Shown: positions 53,610-62,970 of the stretch, piece by piece | Layout: every line of letters starts with the position of its first letter | Position numbering within the stretch: the first letter of the stretch is position 1 | From: Nitratireductor sp. ZSWI3 | Lineage (GTDB): Bacteria > Pseudomonadota > Alphaproteobacteria > Rhizobiales > Rhizobiaceae | Direction: 5' to 3' | NCBI RefSeq assembly: GCF_024655565.1 | Contig: NZ_JANKOF010000011.1 | Coordinates: forward strand, 1-64,000 | Length of the DNA stretch: 64,000 bases | The notes under the pieces: generated by a model | What the model saw: only the letters and a program-made list of their open reading frames with translations | Told to the model about the DNA's origin: nothing | Databases searched by the model: none | Made by a program: the position numbers and the translations under genes

Positions 53610-54578
53610 TCAGAGCCAGCCGCGCCGCTTGAAATACCAGAAGGGCAGGAGGGCCGACAGAACCATCAGGACAAGCGCCAGCGGATAGCCGAAATCCCAG
53701 CGTAACTCGGGCATGATCTCGAAGTTCATCCCGTAGATCGAAGCGACCAGGGTCGGCGGCAGGAACACCACGGCCACCACCGAGAATATCTTGATGATGG
53801 CGCTTTGCTCGATGTTGATCATGCCCAGCGTGGCATCGAGCAGAAAGTTGATCTTCTGCGACAGGCCCGTCGCGTGGTCGGAGAGCGAGGCGACGTCGCG
53901 CGCCAGGGTCTTGATCCGCGTGCGAAGGTCCTTGCCGCCCCCCAGGGGAATGGCGCCGAGGAAACTCGACAGGCGCTGCAGGGTCAGGAGGCTGTCCTGA
54001 AGGTTCGACACCAGATGCTCCTTGCGGCCGATCTTGCGCAGGATGATCTGGAAGCTGCGGTCGCGCTGCGAGGCCTTGGTCTCGGCGGGATGGAAGATGG
54101 CCCGCGATATGTCGAGAATCTCCTTGCCGGCACGCTCCAGTATGTCGGCAAGCCGGTCGACGATGACTTCCAGCAGGGTGACGAGCACGGTTTCGCCCGT
54201 GCTGCAGCCGAGCGCCGCCTTTTCGGCGCGCTGGGGGAAGGTCTGGAAGGCGCGCGGCTCGTGGAAGCGCACCGTCACCAGCCGGCCGGCCGACAGCACG
54301 AAGGCGACCGGTGACATCTCCGGCCGGTCGCCGTCGGCGTGGGCGGGCAGGGTGGCGGTCATGAAATGGGCACCGTTCTCCGTGTAGAGGCGGCTGGAGA
54401 TCTCGATCTCCTCCATCTCCTCGCGCGTCGGCACGGCGATGCCGAGCCACCCCTCGATGCGCTCCATCTCCTCGGCCGTCGGCGACAGCAGATCCGCCCA
54501 CACGATCGCGTCCCGATGCGCCGCGATGTCATCGACGGCGCGCAGGCGTTCATTGTCGACGATGTAGGCCTTGATCAT
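53610..54578 (-). CDS. CorA-family magnesium/divalent metal transporter
   Basis: A 322-residue pentameric channel protein. Large N-terminal cytosolic domain, long helix (about 200-280), then two C-terminal membrane helices with the signature YGMNFEIMPE (about 288) between them. AAGGAG lies seven bases before ATG 54578. Mg or Co/Ni selectivity cannot be told from sequence. Separated from the ychF gene by 77 bases on the same strand. Confidence 0.94.
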   Translation of the reverse strand: MIKAYIVDNERLRAVDDIAAHRDAIVWADLLSPTAEEMERIEGWLGIAVPTREEMEEIEISSRLYTENGAHFMTATLPAHADGDRPEMSPVAFVLSAGRLVTVRFHEPRAFQTFPQRAEKAALGCSTGETVLVTLLEVIVDRLADILERAGKEILDISRAIFHPAETKASQRDRSFQIILRKIGRKEHLVSNLQDSLLTLQRLSSFLGAIPLGGGKDLRTRIKTLARDVASLSDHATGLSQKINFLLDATLGMINIEQSAIIKIFSVVAVVFLPPTLVASIYGMNFEIMPELRWDFGYPLALVLMVLSALLPFWYFKRRGWL

Positions 54579-54655
54579 GGAGCGCTCCTTCCGGCTGTGA
54601 TCGCACAAGCTTTCCGGTGCCATGGGCGCGGCGTCAAGCCCGCGCGCGCCGAGCT

Positions 54656-55759
54656 TTACGTGTTGAACTTGAACAGCATGACGTCGCCGTCCGTCACCAC
54701 ATATTCCTTGCCTTCGTCGCGGGCCTTGCCGGCCTCGCGGGCGGCCACTTCGCCGCCGAGCGTCACGAAGTCGTTGTAGCCGATGGTCTGGGCGCGGATG
54801 AAGCCGCGCTCGAAGTCGGAATGGATGACCCCGGCGGCCTGCGGTGCCTTCGAGCCCTTCTGCACGGTCCATGCGCGCGTCTCCTTCGGGCCGGAGGTGA
54901 AGAAGGTGATCAGGTCGAGAAGCTCGTAGCCGGCGCGGATCAGGCGATCGAGACCGGGCTCTTCGAGCCCCATCGCCTCCAGATACTCGGCCGCTTCCGC
55001 ATCGGGAAGCTGTGCAACCTCGGCTTCGATCGCCGCTGAGATGACGACCGATTTCGCCCCTTGCGCCTCGGCCATGGCTTCGACGGCCTTGCTGTGCTCG
55101 TTGCCGCCAGCCGCATCCACTTCAGCGACGTTGCACACATAGAGCACCGGCTTGGAGGTGAGCAGGTTCAATCCGCGCAGGATCTTCAGGTCTTCGGCGG
55201 CGATGCCGTCGAGCATCAGGCGCACCGGTTTGCCGTCCTGGAGCAGCGCCAGCGCCTTCTCCATCATCGGCAGCACGGCCATCGCTTCCTTGTCCTTGCC
55301 GGTGGCGCGCTTCTGCGTCTGCGCCGTGCGGCGCTCGAGGCTCTCGAGATCGGCGAGCATCAGCTCGGTCTCCACCGTCTCGGCGTCGGCCACCGGGTCG
55401 ATGCGCCCTTCGACATGGGTGATGTCGTCATCCTCGAAGCAGCGCAGCACGTGGACGATGGCGTCCACCTCGCGGATGTTGGCGAGGAACTGGTTGCCGA
55501 GACCTTCGCCCTTCGAGGCGCCGCGCACCAGGCCGGCGATGTCGACGAAGGAGATGCGGGTCGGGATGATCTCCTTCGAGCCGGTCACGCCGGCGATTTT
55601 GCGCAGGCGCGGATCGGGCACCGCCACCTCGCCGGTGTTCGGCTCGATGGTGCAGAAGGGATAGTTGGCGGCCTGGGCGGCGGCCGTCTTGGTGAGCGCG
55701 TTGAAGAGCGTCGATTTGCCGACATTGGGCAGACCGACGATGCCGCATTTGAAACCCAT
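54656..55759 (-). CDS. ychF: Redox-regulated ATPase YchF (OLA1)
   Basis: A 367-residue ribosome-associated Obg-family ATPase. G1 GLPNVGKST (about 8-16), G3 DIAGLVRGASKGEGLGNQF (key DIAG, about 68), NKx-type region replaced by NVAEVD as in all YchF, and a C-terminal TGS domain (about 280-365) ending VMLFKFN. Lies 3 bases after pth in the rplY-pth-ychF operon. Confidence 0.97.
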   Translation of the reverse strand: MGFKCGIVGLPNVGKSTLFNALTKTAAAQAANYPFCTIEPNTGEVAVPDPRLRKIAGVTGSKEIIPTRISFVDIAGLVRGASKGEGLGNQFLANIREVDAIVHVLRCFEDDDITHVEGRIDPVADAETVETELMLADLESLERRTAQTQKRATGKDKEAMAVLPMMEKALALLQDGKPVRLMLDGIAAEDLKILRGLNLLTSKPVLYVCNVAEVDAAGGNEHSKAVEAMAEAQGAKSVVISAAIEAEVAQLPDAEAAEYLEAMGLEEPGLDRLIRAGYELLDLITFFTSGPKETRAWTVQKGSKAPQAAGVIHSDFERGFIRAQTIGYNDFVTLGGEVAAREAGKARDEGKEYVVTDGDVMLFKFNT

Positions 55760-55762
55760 TTC

Positions 55763-56482
55763 CTAGTCCTTCTGGCCGAACAGTTTTTTGAGCATTGCGG
55801 CCATCGGACCGCTTTCGGGGAGGGGGGCTGCCGGCCCCTTCTGGCGCGCCTGGCGGATGTGGCTCTGCTGCTTGCCGGGCTTGCCGGCAGGGGCCGTCGC
55901 CTCGCCGGCGCCGGTGCCTTTCACCGCCAGGCTCACCCGGTTCATGAAGCCGGATTCGTCGCCGCCGGCCAGCAGGCCGGCATTGTCGGCGATCGCGTCG
56001 AGCAGCGGTTCCAGCCAGGCCTGGTCGGCCTTGGCGAAATCGCCCAGCACATGGCCGTTGACGCGCGCCTTGTCGCCCGGATGGCCGATGCCGATGCGCA
56101 CACGGCGGTAATCCTTGCCGCAATGGGCGTCGATCGACTTGATGCCGTTGTGGCCGCCGGAACCGCCGCCGGTCTTGACGCGCAGCCTGCCCGGCGCAAG
56201 GTCAAGCTCGTCGTAGAAGACGATCAGATCGGCCGGCGTCAGCTTGTAGAAGCGCATCGCCTCGCCGACCGCCTGGCCGGAAAGGTTCATGTAGGTCTGC
56301 GGCTTGATGAGCAGAACCTTTTCGCCGCCGAGGCGTCCCTCGGAAACGAGCGCGCTGAATTTCTTGCTCCAGGGCGCAAAGGAATGGCGGCGGAAGATGG
56401 CATCCGCCGCCATGAAACCGACATTGTGCCGGTGTCCCGCATATTGCTGGCCGGGATTGCCGAGCCCTGCAATGAGCAGCAT
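55763..56482 (-). CDS. pth: Peptidyl-tRNA hydrolase
   Basis: Releases peptides from prematurely dissociated peptidyl-tRNA. Core 1-185 with [21 protein letters not shown] (catalytic Asn and His, about 3-23), [23 protein letters not shown] (key HNG, about 113) and RVRIGIGHP. The 239-residue length reflects a C-terminal Lys/Gly-rich tail (about 195-239) usual for rhizobial enzymes. Middle gene of the rplY-pth-ychF operon. Confidence 0.97.
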   Translation of the reverse strand: MLLIAGLGNPGQQYAGHRHNVGFMAADAIFRRHSFAPWSKKFSALVSEGRLGGEKVLLIKPQTYMNLSGQAVGEAMRFYKLTPADLIVFYDELDLAPGRLRVKTGGGSGGHNGIKSIDAHCGKDYRRVRIGIGHPGDKARVNGHVLGDFAKADQAWLEPLLDAIADNAGLLAGGDESGFMNRVSLAVKGTGAGEATAPAGKPGKQQSHIRQARQKGPAAPLPESGPMAAMLKKLFGQKD

Positions 56483-56506
56483 GAGTGTCCGCGGGGAAGG
56501 GGAGGA

Positions 56507-57148
56507 TTACTCCTCGCCCTCGCCCTCCTTCTCTTCGTCTTCCTCAGCTTCCGCCGCTTCGGACTCTTCCGACTTGAGGCCGGCCGGAGCTGCGACGGTC
56601 GCGATCGTGAAGTCGCGGTCGGTGATGGTCGGCTGGACGCCTTCCGGCAGCTTGACGGCCGAGATGTGGACGGAATCGCCGATGTTCAGCCCCGTCAGAT
56701 CCACCTCGATGAAATCCGGGATGGCGGTTGCCGGGCAGGTGAACTCCACCTCGTGGCGCACGATGTTGAGGACGCCGCCGCGCTTGATGCCGGGGGCTGC
56801 TTCCTCGTTGGTGAAGTGAACCGGCACGTTGACCGTCACCACCGTGCCCTTGCCGATGCGCAGGAAGTCGACATGCATCAGGAAGTCGCGCACGGGATCG
56901 AGCTGGTAGTCCTTCGGCAGAACCTGGATCTTCTTGCCGTCGACGTCGATCGTCGCGATGGTGGTGAGGAAGCCACCGGCATGGATCTTCATGAACACTT
57001 CCTTGTAGGGAAGCGTGATCGAGAGGGGGGCATCCTTGTCGCCGTAGATGACGGCGGGAATCTTGCCGTTGCGCCGAATAGCCCGGGCGGACCCCTTACC
57101 GACCCGTTCGCGCGCCTCGGCCTTCAGCTCGTAAGTCTGATGGCTCAT
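56507..57148 (-). CDS. rplY: 50S ribosomal protein L25/Ctc
   Basis: A 213-residue 5S rRNA-binding protein of the long, Ctc type. N-terminal L25 domain ([30 protein letters not shown], key RxxxGKGSAR, about 8-36), followed by the beta domain and an acidic tail (about 190-213, nearly all Glu). AAAGGA lies seven bases before ATG 57148. Promoter-proximal gene of rplY-pth-ychF; the 217 bases upstream hold no gene. Confidence 0.96.
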   Translation of the reverse strand: MSHQTYELKAEARERVGKGSARAIRRNGKIPAVIYGDKDAPLSITLPYKEVFMKIHAGGFLTTIATIDVDGKKIQVLPKDYQLDPVRDFLMHVDFLRIGKGTVVTVNVPVHFTNEEAAPGIKRGGVLNIVRHEVEFTCPATAIPDFIEVDLTGLNIGDSVHISAVKLPEGVQPTITDRDFTIATVAAPAGLKSEESEAAEAEEDEEKEGEGEE

Positions 57149-57365
57149 GGCCTGTCCTTTCATGTTTTGGAGCGCTTCCGGGCAGAGCCGGAAACGTGAA
57201 AGCCGCCGTCCATATCCCATTCGCCGGACTTGACGCCTGTGGCGCCGCCCGACCACTGGTCGATGTCGGATTGGCTTCCGTCCGCGGTGCCTCCAAGGGT
57301 GTCTACGCGGACGCGCGGGTCTATAGCCGATGCACGGCGCGGGCGCAAGGGCAGCGGCGGGCGCC

Positions 57366-57788
57366 TCAGTTGAGCCGTAGCTGCTGCGGCTTGTATTTTG
57401 GGGCCGCATCGGGCATCGGCTCGCCGTGCTTGGTGTCGTAGGCGGCGCGCGCGGCGTCCATGCGTGCCGCATTGGTCAGCGCGAAGCGTGTCAGCGCCGT
57501 CAGCGGCTCGGCCAGTTCCTCGCCGAAGGGCGTCAGCCGGTATTCGACCGTCGGCGGCGTCGTGGGAAAGACCGTCCGTTCCACAAAGCCGTCGCGCTCC
57601 AGCGCGCGCAACGATGCGGTCAGCACCTTCTGCGAAATGCCATGCACGTTGCGCTTCAGTTCGTTGAAGCGCATCGGCTGCTGCGACAGCCGGGTGATGA
57701 TGAGGGAGGTCCATTTGTCGCCGATGCGCGACAGGACCTCGCTGATCGGGCGGCAGCTTTCGGAGATGTGCCCATGACGTGGTTTCAT
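57366..57788 (-). CDS. HxlR-family winged-helix regulator
   Basis: A 140-residue regulator with the HxlR start ([21 protein letters not shown], with the conserved Cys at about 13) and winged helix [30 protein letters not shown] lies seven bases before ATG 57788. It is divergent from the FMN reductase gene with a dyad in between, the standard layout of HxlR and its quinone- or aldehyde-responsive target. Confidence 0.92.
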   Translation of the reverse strand: MKPRHGHISESCRPISEVLSRIGDKWTSLIITRLSQQPMRFNELKRNVHGISQKVLTASLRALERDGFVERTVFPTTPPTVEYRLTPFGEELAEPLTALTRFALTNAARMDAARAAYDTKHGEPMPDAAPKYKPQQLRLN

Positions 57789-57819
57789 AAAGGTGCCTCC
57801 TTGTTTGCACTGCACAAGT

Positions 57820-57837
57820 ACCAGATATAGGTCTGGT
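57820..57837. promoter_or_regulatory. HxlR operator dyad
   Basis: ACCAGA-TATAGG-TCTGGT: 6-base arms, 6-base spacer, between the divergent HxlR and FMN reductase genes. A GTA(A)CC extension on both sides is nearly symmetric. Confidence 0.6.
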
Positions 57838-57889
57838 TACCATTGGATACCACCGGGAATTTGACCCCGGCCCGGACAGAGGAATGAAA

Positions 57890-58450
57890 ATGAAGACGAT
57901 TGCTGTGCTGGTCGGCTCCAACCGCAAGGAGTCAATCAATCTCAAATTCGCCCAGGCCCTCGAGAAGCTGGCCGCGGGCAGGCTGAAATTCGATTACGTC
58001 GATCTCGTCTCGCTGCCCATGTACAACGACGACGACATCCCGAACTATCCGGCGTCCGCCCAGGCGCTGAAGGACAAGGTGGAGGCGGCCGACGGCGTCC
58101 TGTTCGTCACGCCCGAGTACAACCGCTCCATCCCGCCGATCCTCAAGAACGCGGTCGACTGGGCTTCGCGCCCGTGGGGCAAGAATTCGTGGGTCGGCAA
58201 GCATGCCGCGATCGTCGGCGCCAGCCCGGGCGCCATCGGCACCATCGCCGCGCAGATGCATCTGCGGGCGATCATGGTCGGCCTCGGCACCATCCTGATG
58301 GGCCGACCGGAGGTCTATTTCCAGATGCGGCCCGGCCTTGTCGACGAGAACAACGACATCACTGATCCGGAAACGAAGACGTTCCTTTCCGGCTTCATCG
58401 ACGATTTCGCGAGCTGGGTCGGCGTGGAAGAAAACCGCTCTGCAGCCTGA
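57890..58450 (+). CDS. NADPH-dependent FMN reductase/quinone reductase
   Basis: A 186-residue flavodoxin-like reductase. FMN-binding loop VLVGSNRKESINLKFAQAL (about 6-24) and the central VLFVTPEYNRSIPPILKNAVDWASRP (about 70-95) are typical of the ChrR/NADPH:quinone group. Probably an HxlR-controlled oxidative- or electrophile-stress enzyme. ATG 57890 is preferred over 57884 because AGAGGA lies 6 bases upstream of it and overlaps the earlier codon. Confidence 0.92.
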   Translation: MKTIAVLVGSNRKESINLKFAQALEKLAAGRLKFDYVDLVSLPMYNDDDIPNYPASAQALKDKVEAADGVLFVTPEYNRSIPPILKNAVDWASRPWGKNSWVGKHAAIVGASPGAIGTIAAQMHLRAIMVGLGTILMGRPEVYFQMRPGLVDENNDITDPETKTFLSGFIDDFASWVGVEENRSAA

Positions 58451-58466
58451 TACGGTTCGCCGCAAG

Positions 58467-58493
58467 AAAAAGCCGGCCCCGCGCCGGCTTTTT
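58467..58493. terminator. Bidirectional terminator between FMN reductase and prs
   Basis: AAAAAGCCGGC (58467-58477) pairs with GCCGGCTTTTT (58483-58493) around a 5-base loop. T runs on both strands make it a good terminator for both convergent genes. Confidence 0.88.
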
Positions 58494-58507
58494 CGTCTCC
58501 GCCGTCG

Positions 58508-59440
58508 TCAGTCGAACAGGCTGGAAACGGATTCTTCCGTCGCGGTGCGCGAGATCGCCTCGCCGATCAGGTCGGCGATGGTGATGGCGCGGATGTTTTC
58601 CGCCGCCTCGACGGCCGAGCTCGGCTGGATCGAGTCGGTGATCACCAGCTCCTTCAGCCTGGAGCCGGTGATGCGCGCGGCAGCCCCACCCGACAGCACG
58701 CCGTGGGTGATGTAGGCGGTGACGCTGGTCGCGCCGTTGGTGAGCAGCGCATCGGCCGCGTTGCACAGCGTGCCGCCGGAATCGACGATGTCGTCGATCA
58801 GCAGGCAATCCTTGCCGCGCACGTCGCCGATCACGTTCATGACCTCGGATTCGCCCGGCCGGTCGCGGCGCTTGTCGACGATGGCGAGCGGCGCATCGAT
58901 GCGCTTGGCGAGCGAGCGAGCGCGCACCACGCCGCCGACGTCCGGCGAGACCACCATCACGTTCTTCAGGTCGTAATGCGCCTTCACGTCGCGCGCCATC
59001 ACCGGCACGGCAAAGAGATTATCGGTCGGGATGTCGAAAAAACCCTGGATCTGCCCGGCATGCAGGTCGAGGGTCAGCACCCGGTCGGCGCCGGCCCGGG
59101 TGATCAGATTGGCCACCAGCTTGGCCGAGATCGGCGTGCGGCCGGAGGTGCGACGGTCCTGACGGGCATAGCCAAAATAGGGCAGCACCGCGGTGATCCG
59201 GCGCGCCGAGGAGCGGCGGAACGCATCGATCATGATGAGCAGTTCCATCAGGTGATCGTTGGCCGGATAGGAGGTGGACTGGAGCACGAAAACGTCTTCG
59301 CCACGCACGTTTTCCTGGATCTCGACGAAAATCTCCTGGTCGGCGAAGCGCCGGACGGTGGCTTTTCCAAGAGAGATGTTGAGGTATCGGGAAACGGCCT
59401 CTGCCAGAACCCGGTTCGAATTGCCCGCAAAGAGCTTCAT
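58508..59440 (-). CDS. prs: Ribose-phosphate pyrophosphokinase
   Basis: Makes PRPP from ribose 5-phosphate and ATP. 310 residues, standard. N-terminal [23 protein letters not shown]-binding flexible loop region [25 protein letters not shown] (key ARQDR, about 95), and PRPP loop [18 protein letters not shown] (about 212). GAGGA lies six bases before ATG 59440; the longer in-frame extension upstream is rejected. It is adjacent, divergently, to an unusual phosphoribosyltransferase gene. Confidence 0.97.
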   Translation of the reverse strand: MKLFAGNSNRVLAEAVSRYLNISLGKATVRRFADQEIFVEIQENVRGEDVFVLQSTSYPANDHLMELLIMIDAFRRSSARRITAVLPYFGYARQDRRTSGRTPISAKLVANLITRAGADRVLTLDLHAGQIQGFFDIPTDNLFAVPVMARDVKAHYDLKNVMVVSPDVGGVVRARSLAKRIDAPLAIVDKRRDRPGESEVMNVIGDVRGKDCLLIDDIVDSGGTLCNAADALLTNGATSVTAYITHGVLSGGAAARITGSRLKELVITDSIQPSSAVEAAENIRAITIADLIGEAISRTATEESVSSLFD

Positions 59441-59711
59441 GGATTGTCCTCGGAGAACGCCTTGACGCTTGACCGCGCTTTTAACGGCGTGAGGCGGTAT
59501 TGCAAGCGTCTGGGGAAAAAAATGCGCATTTCGGTCAGGTTGTTCGATTTGAGGATCCGAAGGATTTCTGTCCGGCAAGTCCGTGTAGCGATCGGCCGAT
59601 CTCATTCTCCGCGCTTCTTCGATAGAAATTCATGAGTTGACACAATTAAAAATTGAAACAATTATCTACTTGGGGCTCTAAGGATATTTTTCCAAGGGCG
59701 GGGGTGTGTAC
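59441..59711. other. AT-rich intergenic region
   Basis: 271 bases, with AT rising sharply from about 59510 on. Holds the prs promoter (minus) and the promoter of the phosphoribosyltransferase gene (plus). No gene seen. Confidence 0.5.
59637..59665 (+). promoter_or_regulatory. Sigma-70 promoter of the AT-rich phosphoribosyltransferase gene
   Basis: Consensus TTGACA (59637-59642), a 17-base spacer and AATTAT (59660-59665), 47 bases before the start codon. Confidence 0.6.
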
Positions 59712-60311
59712 ATGAGTTCGAGCTTGTATGAAGGCTTTGCTGCCTTAACGAGAGAGTATGTGCCTGAGAATCCGAACTTTGCTTTTCTCGATGAGACACT
59801 TCTGAGAAAGTCTTCCCATAGAGAAAGAAACGGTACTGTATTTTTTTCCTGTAGAAGTTGGCGGAGGGATCTAAAAAAACTTCAGATATCAAGTATTCGT
59901 AATCTGAAGAGATGGCCAGATGAACGACCTGTCGAACTAATTTCCGATCAGATCGCGGCGCTTGCAAAAAAAATAACGAATGGAGAGCCGTATCGTTTCG
60001 TTGTGCCGGTGCCTGCGGGAAGCTCGCAGCGCGATGTCAATTTTGCATCGATCATCGCACCGTTTGTGGCGCAGAAGCTTGGCTCGACGTGCAGGAATCT
60101 CCTTCAAGGTCGTATATCCGGCCCCCATTCGGCTTCGAGCCATCCGAGGCAGAGTTTTCGTTTTGAGGTGAGTTGCCCTCTAAACGAGAAAGGGGAGGGG
60201 CTTGTTCTTCTGGTCGACGATGTCGCCACGACAGGTGCGCATTTCGGCCGTAGCGTCGCTTGCCTGCGGCGCCTTGGCTACTCAGCAGTGTGCATCTCGT
60301 GGGTGTCGTGA
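59712..60311 (+). CDS. Stand-alone phosphoribosyltransferase-like protein, AT-rich gene
   Basis: A 199-residue protein. Residues 90-199 look like a ComF/PRTase fold: hood strand RFVVPVPAGSSQRDVNFASIIAPF (about 97-120) and PRPP loop LVLLVDDVATTGAHFGRS (about 167-184). The N-terminal half (SLYEGFAALTREYVPENPNFAF) has no known domain and lacks the ComF zinc cluster. Base composition is clearly lower in GC than all neighbours and uses AAA, AAT, TTT codons freely, a sign of acquisition. Starts at ATG 59712. It is not in an operon; function unknown (possible DNA-uptake, nucleotide salvage or defence role). Confidence 0.7.
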   Translation: MSSSLYEGFAALTREYVPENPNFAFLDETLLRKSSHRERNGTVFFSCRSWRRDLKKLQISSIRNLKRWPDERPVELISDQIAALAKKITNGEPYRFVVPVPAGSSQRDVNFASIIAPFVAQKLGSTCRNLLQGRISGPHSASSHPRQSFRFEVSCPLNEKGEGLVLLVDDVATTGAHFGRSVACLRRLGYSAVCISWVS

Positions 60312-60337
60312 AATCGATTTCAGGGGGTGGTCCATTC

Positions 60338-60958
60338 TCATGACTTGCGCTGCGCGAGCCATGCGGCGAGCTGGCTGATCGTCGTGTCGGCCACCGCCTC
60401 CATCGTCGCCGGCGTGACGGACGACCAGCCGTCGCCATTGCCGCCCGGGGCCGCCTGCTGGCCCTGGATCCGGTGCAGGCGGTTGCCGGAGGGGTCGAGC
60501 ACGTCCCATACATAGATGATCGTGGTCTTGCCGCCGTCGGCGATGGCGGAGAAATAGCCTTTCATGAGGATCGAGGCGCTGGCGGTCTGCTGGACGATCG
60601 GGATGCCGGCCTGCCTGGCGCGCGCCTCCAGACGGCGGGAGAGCGCCGGCACGGCCTCCGCCGTGGCGCCGATCACCGGGGCGAACTGCACCCTTTCACC
60701 GGTCGTGATGGCCGCCTGTGCCGGCGCCGCGATGGCGTCCTGGCCGGGGGCGAGCGCGGCGGCGGGTGGCGTCAGCGGCTGCTCCGCGGTTGCGCCGGCG
60801 AGACCGGCATCCGGCGTCGGAGCCGAGTTCACGTCGAGCACGGAGCCGGTGTTGCAGCCGGCCAGCGCCAGTGCCGTCACCAGACCGAGGCTCGATCTGC
60901 CACGCCTTGCCGAAATGGTCCCGCTCTCCGCTAATCCCGTTTTTCCGATATCCGCCAT
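60338..60958 (-). CDS. Hypothetical lipoprotein
   Basis: A 206-residue protein with a long basic leader and a lipobox LALAGCN (Cys about 34), so probably anchored to the outer or inner membrane. Residues 40-90 are Ala/Pro-rich linker; residues 90-206 form a compact domain with GYFSAIADGGKTTIIYVWDVLDP. No named family recognised. Last gene of the MidA-pgeF-M24 operon, seven bases after it. GAGGG lies six bases before the ATG. Confidence 0.75.
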   Translation of the reverse strand: MADIGKTGLAESGTISARRGRSSLGLVTALALAGCNTGSVLDVNSAPTPDAGLAGATAEQPLTPPAAALAPGQDAIAAPAQAAITTGERVQFAPVIGATAEAVPALSRRLEARARQAGIPIVQQTASASILMKGYFSAIADGGKTTIIYVWDVLDPSGNRLHRIQGQQAAPGGNGDGWSSVTPATMEAVADTTISQLAAWLAQRKS

Positions 60959-60965
60959 CTTGCCC

Positions 60966-62117
60966 TCACCGCGTGATGAGATCCAGACCGTAGCGCGACA
61001 GCGCCTCGGGTTCGCCCTCCGTCGTCAGATAGGTGCGGCCGAGGCACATGGCGGTGCTGGTCTCCGAATCCATGATGATCATATGCGCGAACAGCGTCAT
61101 TCCCGGCGCGATCGGCTCGGCGTTGCCGGCGTAAAACATCTGCTGCTCCATCCATGACGGCGCGAAGCGGGCGCCGAGCGAATAGCCGCAGGCGTTCAGC
61201 CGGTGCTTGGTCAGCCCGTGGGCTTCCATCACCCGCGCATGGGCGTCGAACACGTCGCCAAAGCTGTTGCCGGGCGTCATCGCCTTCTGCACGGCGGTGA
61301 GCGCGTCGCGCGCCGCCTCGAACAGCTCCTGGTGACGCCTGGAAACCTTGCCCGTCAGCACGGTCTGCATCATGGCGGCATGGTAGTGGTGATAGACGCC
61401 CGCCCATTCGAGCGTGATCTGGTCGTTCTTGTTGAGCTTGCGTCGTCCGGCCTTGTACCGGCACAGCAGCGCGTCCTCGCCCGAACCGATGATGAACTCG
61501 TTGGCCGGATAGTCGCCGCCGCCGGCGAAGACGGCGCCCTGCATCGCCGCCAGGATCTTCGCCTCGTCGCCGCCCTGCTTGATCAGCGGCAGGGCCGCGT
61601 CCAACGCGTCGTCGCCGAGGGCGGCGGCACGACGCACCTTGTCGACCTCCGCCTCGCTCTTGAACAGCCTCAGCCGGCCGACCAGGTCCGAGGCGTCCTC
61701 GATCTTGCCGAAGGTCTGCAACTGCTCGTCGAGCAGGCGGGTGTTGCGGCCGGTCAGCCCGTGCGTGTCGTATTCGACGCCGATGCGCGCCCCGAGCAGG
61801 TCGAGATCGTTCAACAGGTTGCGCAGATCGACCGTCGGATTGGCGTCGAAGCGGTCGGTCCACAGCACCACATTGTCGATGATCGAGGTGTGGCGCGCCT
61901 GGCGCAGGTCCGCCGAACGGGTGAGCAGGACCATCGAGCCGTCGGCCTTCACCACCAGGCACTGGAAGAAGCAGAAGCCGAACGTGTCGTAGCCCGTCAG
62001 CCAGTACATGCTCTCCTGGGCGAAAAGCAGCATGGCGTCGAGTTTCCGATCGGCCATCTCGATGACGAGCCGGTCGCGTCTTGCGTCAAATTCCGAACGG
62101 TCGAAGTGAAGCGCCAT
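60966..62117 (-). CDS. M24 family creatinase/aminopeptidase-P-like protein, metal site altered
   Basis: A 383-residue pita-bread fold protein. The N-terminal domain (1-150) is followed by the M24 core. The five usual metal ligands are not seen: the first Asp site reads ITLEWAGVYHHYHAAMMQT, the usual SDxTRT second Asp is missing, the GHGxG His site is ACGYSLGARFAPSWME, and the ExP site is MTLFAHMIIMD. These variants resemble the metal-free creatinase/DoeA branch more than true aminopeptidase P. Its role is therefore open (hydrolysis of a small amide or ring such as ectoine or creatine-like compounds). GGAG lies eight bases before ATG 62117, which overlaps the pgeF stop by one base. Confidence 0.87.
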   Translation of the reverse strand: MALHFDRSEFDARRDRLVIEMADRKLDAMLLFAQESMYWLTGYDTFGFCFFQCLVVKADGSMVLLTRSADLRQARHTSIIDNVVLWTDRFDANPTVDLRNLLNDLDLLGARIGVEYDTHGLTGRNTRLLDEQLQTFGKIEDASDLVGRLRLFKSEAEVDKVRRAAALGDDALDAALPLIKQGGDEAKILAAMQGAVFAGGGDYPANEFIIGSGEDALLCRYKAGRRKLNKNDQITLEWAGVYHHYHAAMMQTVLTGKVSRRHQELFEAARDALTAVQKAMTPGNSFGDVFDAHARVMEAHGLTKHRLNACGYSLGARFAPSWMEQQMFYAGNAEPIAPGMTLFAHMIIMDSETSTAMCLGRTYLTTEGEPEALSRYGLDLITR

Positions 62118-62911
62118 CAAAGTGTCTCCAACACAATTGCTGAAATCTGACGTCCGTAATCGGTCTCGCCGCGATGGGTCGCGCGGCGATAGGAGTAGAA
62201 ATGATCTTCCTCGGCATAGGTGCAGCGTCCCACGAACTCGGCCGTCACGCCGGCCCCGGCCAGCCGGGCAACCGTGTAGCCGTTGAGGTCGAACAGCGCA
62301 TGCCCGGCCTTGTCCGAAGGGCTGAACCAGCGCCGGTTGTCGGCATCGGCGGCCGTGAAGCGGTCGACGAATTCGGGTCCGACCTCGTAATTCTCCTGGC
62401 TGATGGACGGGCCGAGCACGGCAAGGATGCGGCTGCGCTCGGCGCCGAGCCGTTCCATCGCCGCGATGGTGTTTTCCAGAACGCCCGTCAGCGCACCTTT
62501 CCAGCCGGCATGCGCGGCACCGATCACGCGCGCCTGGCCGTCGGCGAAAAGCACTGGCCCGCAATCGGCGGCCAGCGCGCCGAGAGCCAGGCCCGGCCGG
62601 TCGGTCACCAGCGCGTCGGCTTGCGGGCGCTTGTCGCCGAACGCCTCGCGCACGGTCACCACGTCGGGCGAATGCACCTGATGCACAGTCACCAGGTTTT
62701 GCGGCTCAACGCCCAGCCATTCGGCCACGCGGCGCCGGTTTTCCAGCACCGTTTCGCGCCGGTCGCCCGAGCCGAGCCCGACATTCAGGCCCCTGTAGAG
62801 GCCTTCCGAGGCGCCGCCAGCGCGGGTGAAGAAACCGTGCCTGATGCCGTTGCGGCGCGCGTCGTCCAGCAGCGGCGACCGCAACGGTTCCGGCCTCGTC
62901 CTGTCAAGCAT
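62117..62911 (-). CDS. pgeF: Peptidoglycan editing factor/purine nucleoside phosphorylase PgeF (YfiH)
   Basis: A 264-residue DUF152/laccase-domain protein. Zinc ligands: His in VTVHQVHSPDVV (about 75), Cys in LAADCGPVLFAD (about 115) and His in AAHAGWKGAL (about 133). Known to act as a purine nucleoside phosphorylase and to prevent misincorporation in the peptidoglycan stem. Lies between MidA and the M24 gene, an order conserved in this group. Confidence 0.94.
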   Translation of the reverse strand: MLDRTRPEPLRSPLLDDARRNGIRHGFFTRAGGASEGLYRGLNVGLGSGDRRETVLENRRRVAEWLGVEPQNLVTVHQVHSPDVVTVREAFGDKRPQADALVTDRPGLALGALAADCGPVLFADGQARVIGAAHAGWKGALTGVLENTIAAMERLGAERSRILAVLGPSISQENYEVGPEFVDRFTAADADNRRWFSPSDKAGHALFDLNGYTVARLAGAGVTAEFVGRCTYAEEDHFYSYRRATHRGETDYGRQISAIVLETL

Positions 62912-62970
62912 GCGCCGCCTTTTCCAATATCCTCACGCGGCGCGGATGGTGGGGCAGGGGCAGGGTCGAG

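Noticed and set aside
55061-57199. 712-codon open frame antisense to ychF-pth-rplY
   Set aside because: Covers three conserved genes on the other strand; no domain or ribosome site.
59637-59665. CtrA-like or FNR-like site in the AT-rich region before the phosphoribosyltransferase
   Set aside because: AT-rich words occur but no TTAA-N7-TTAA or TTGAT-N4-ATCAA; a plain sigma-70 promoter explains it.
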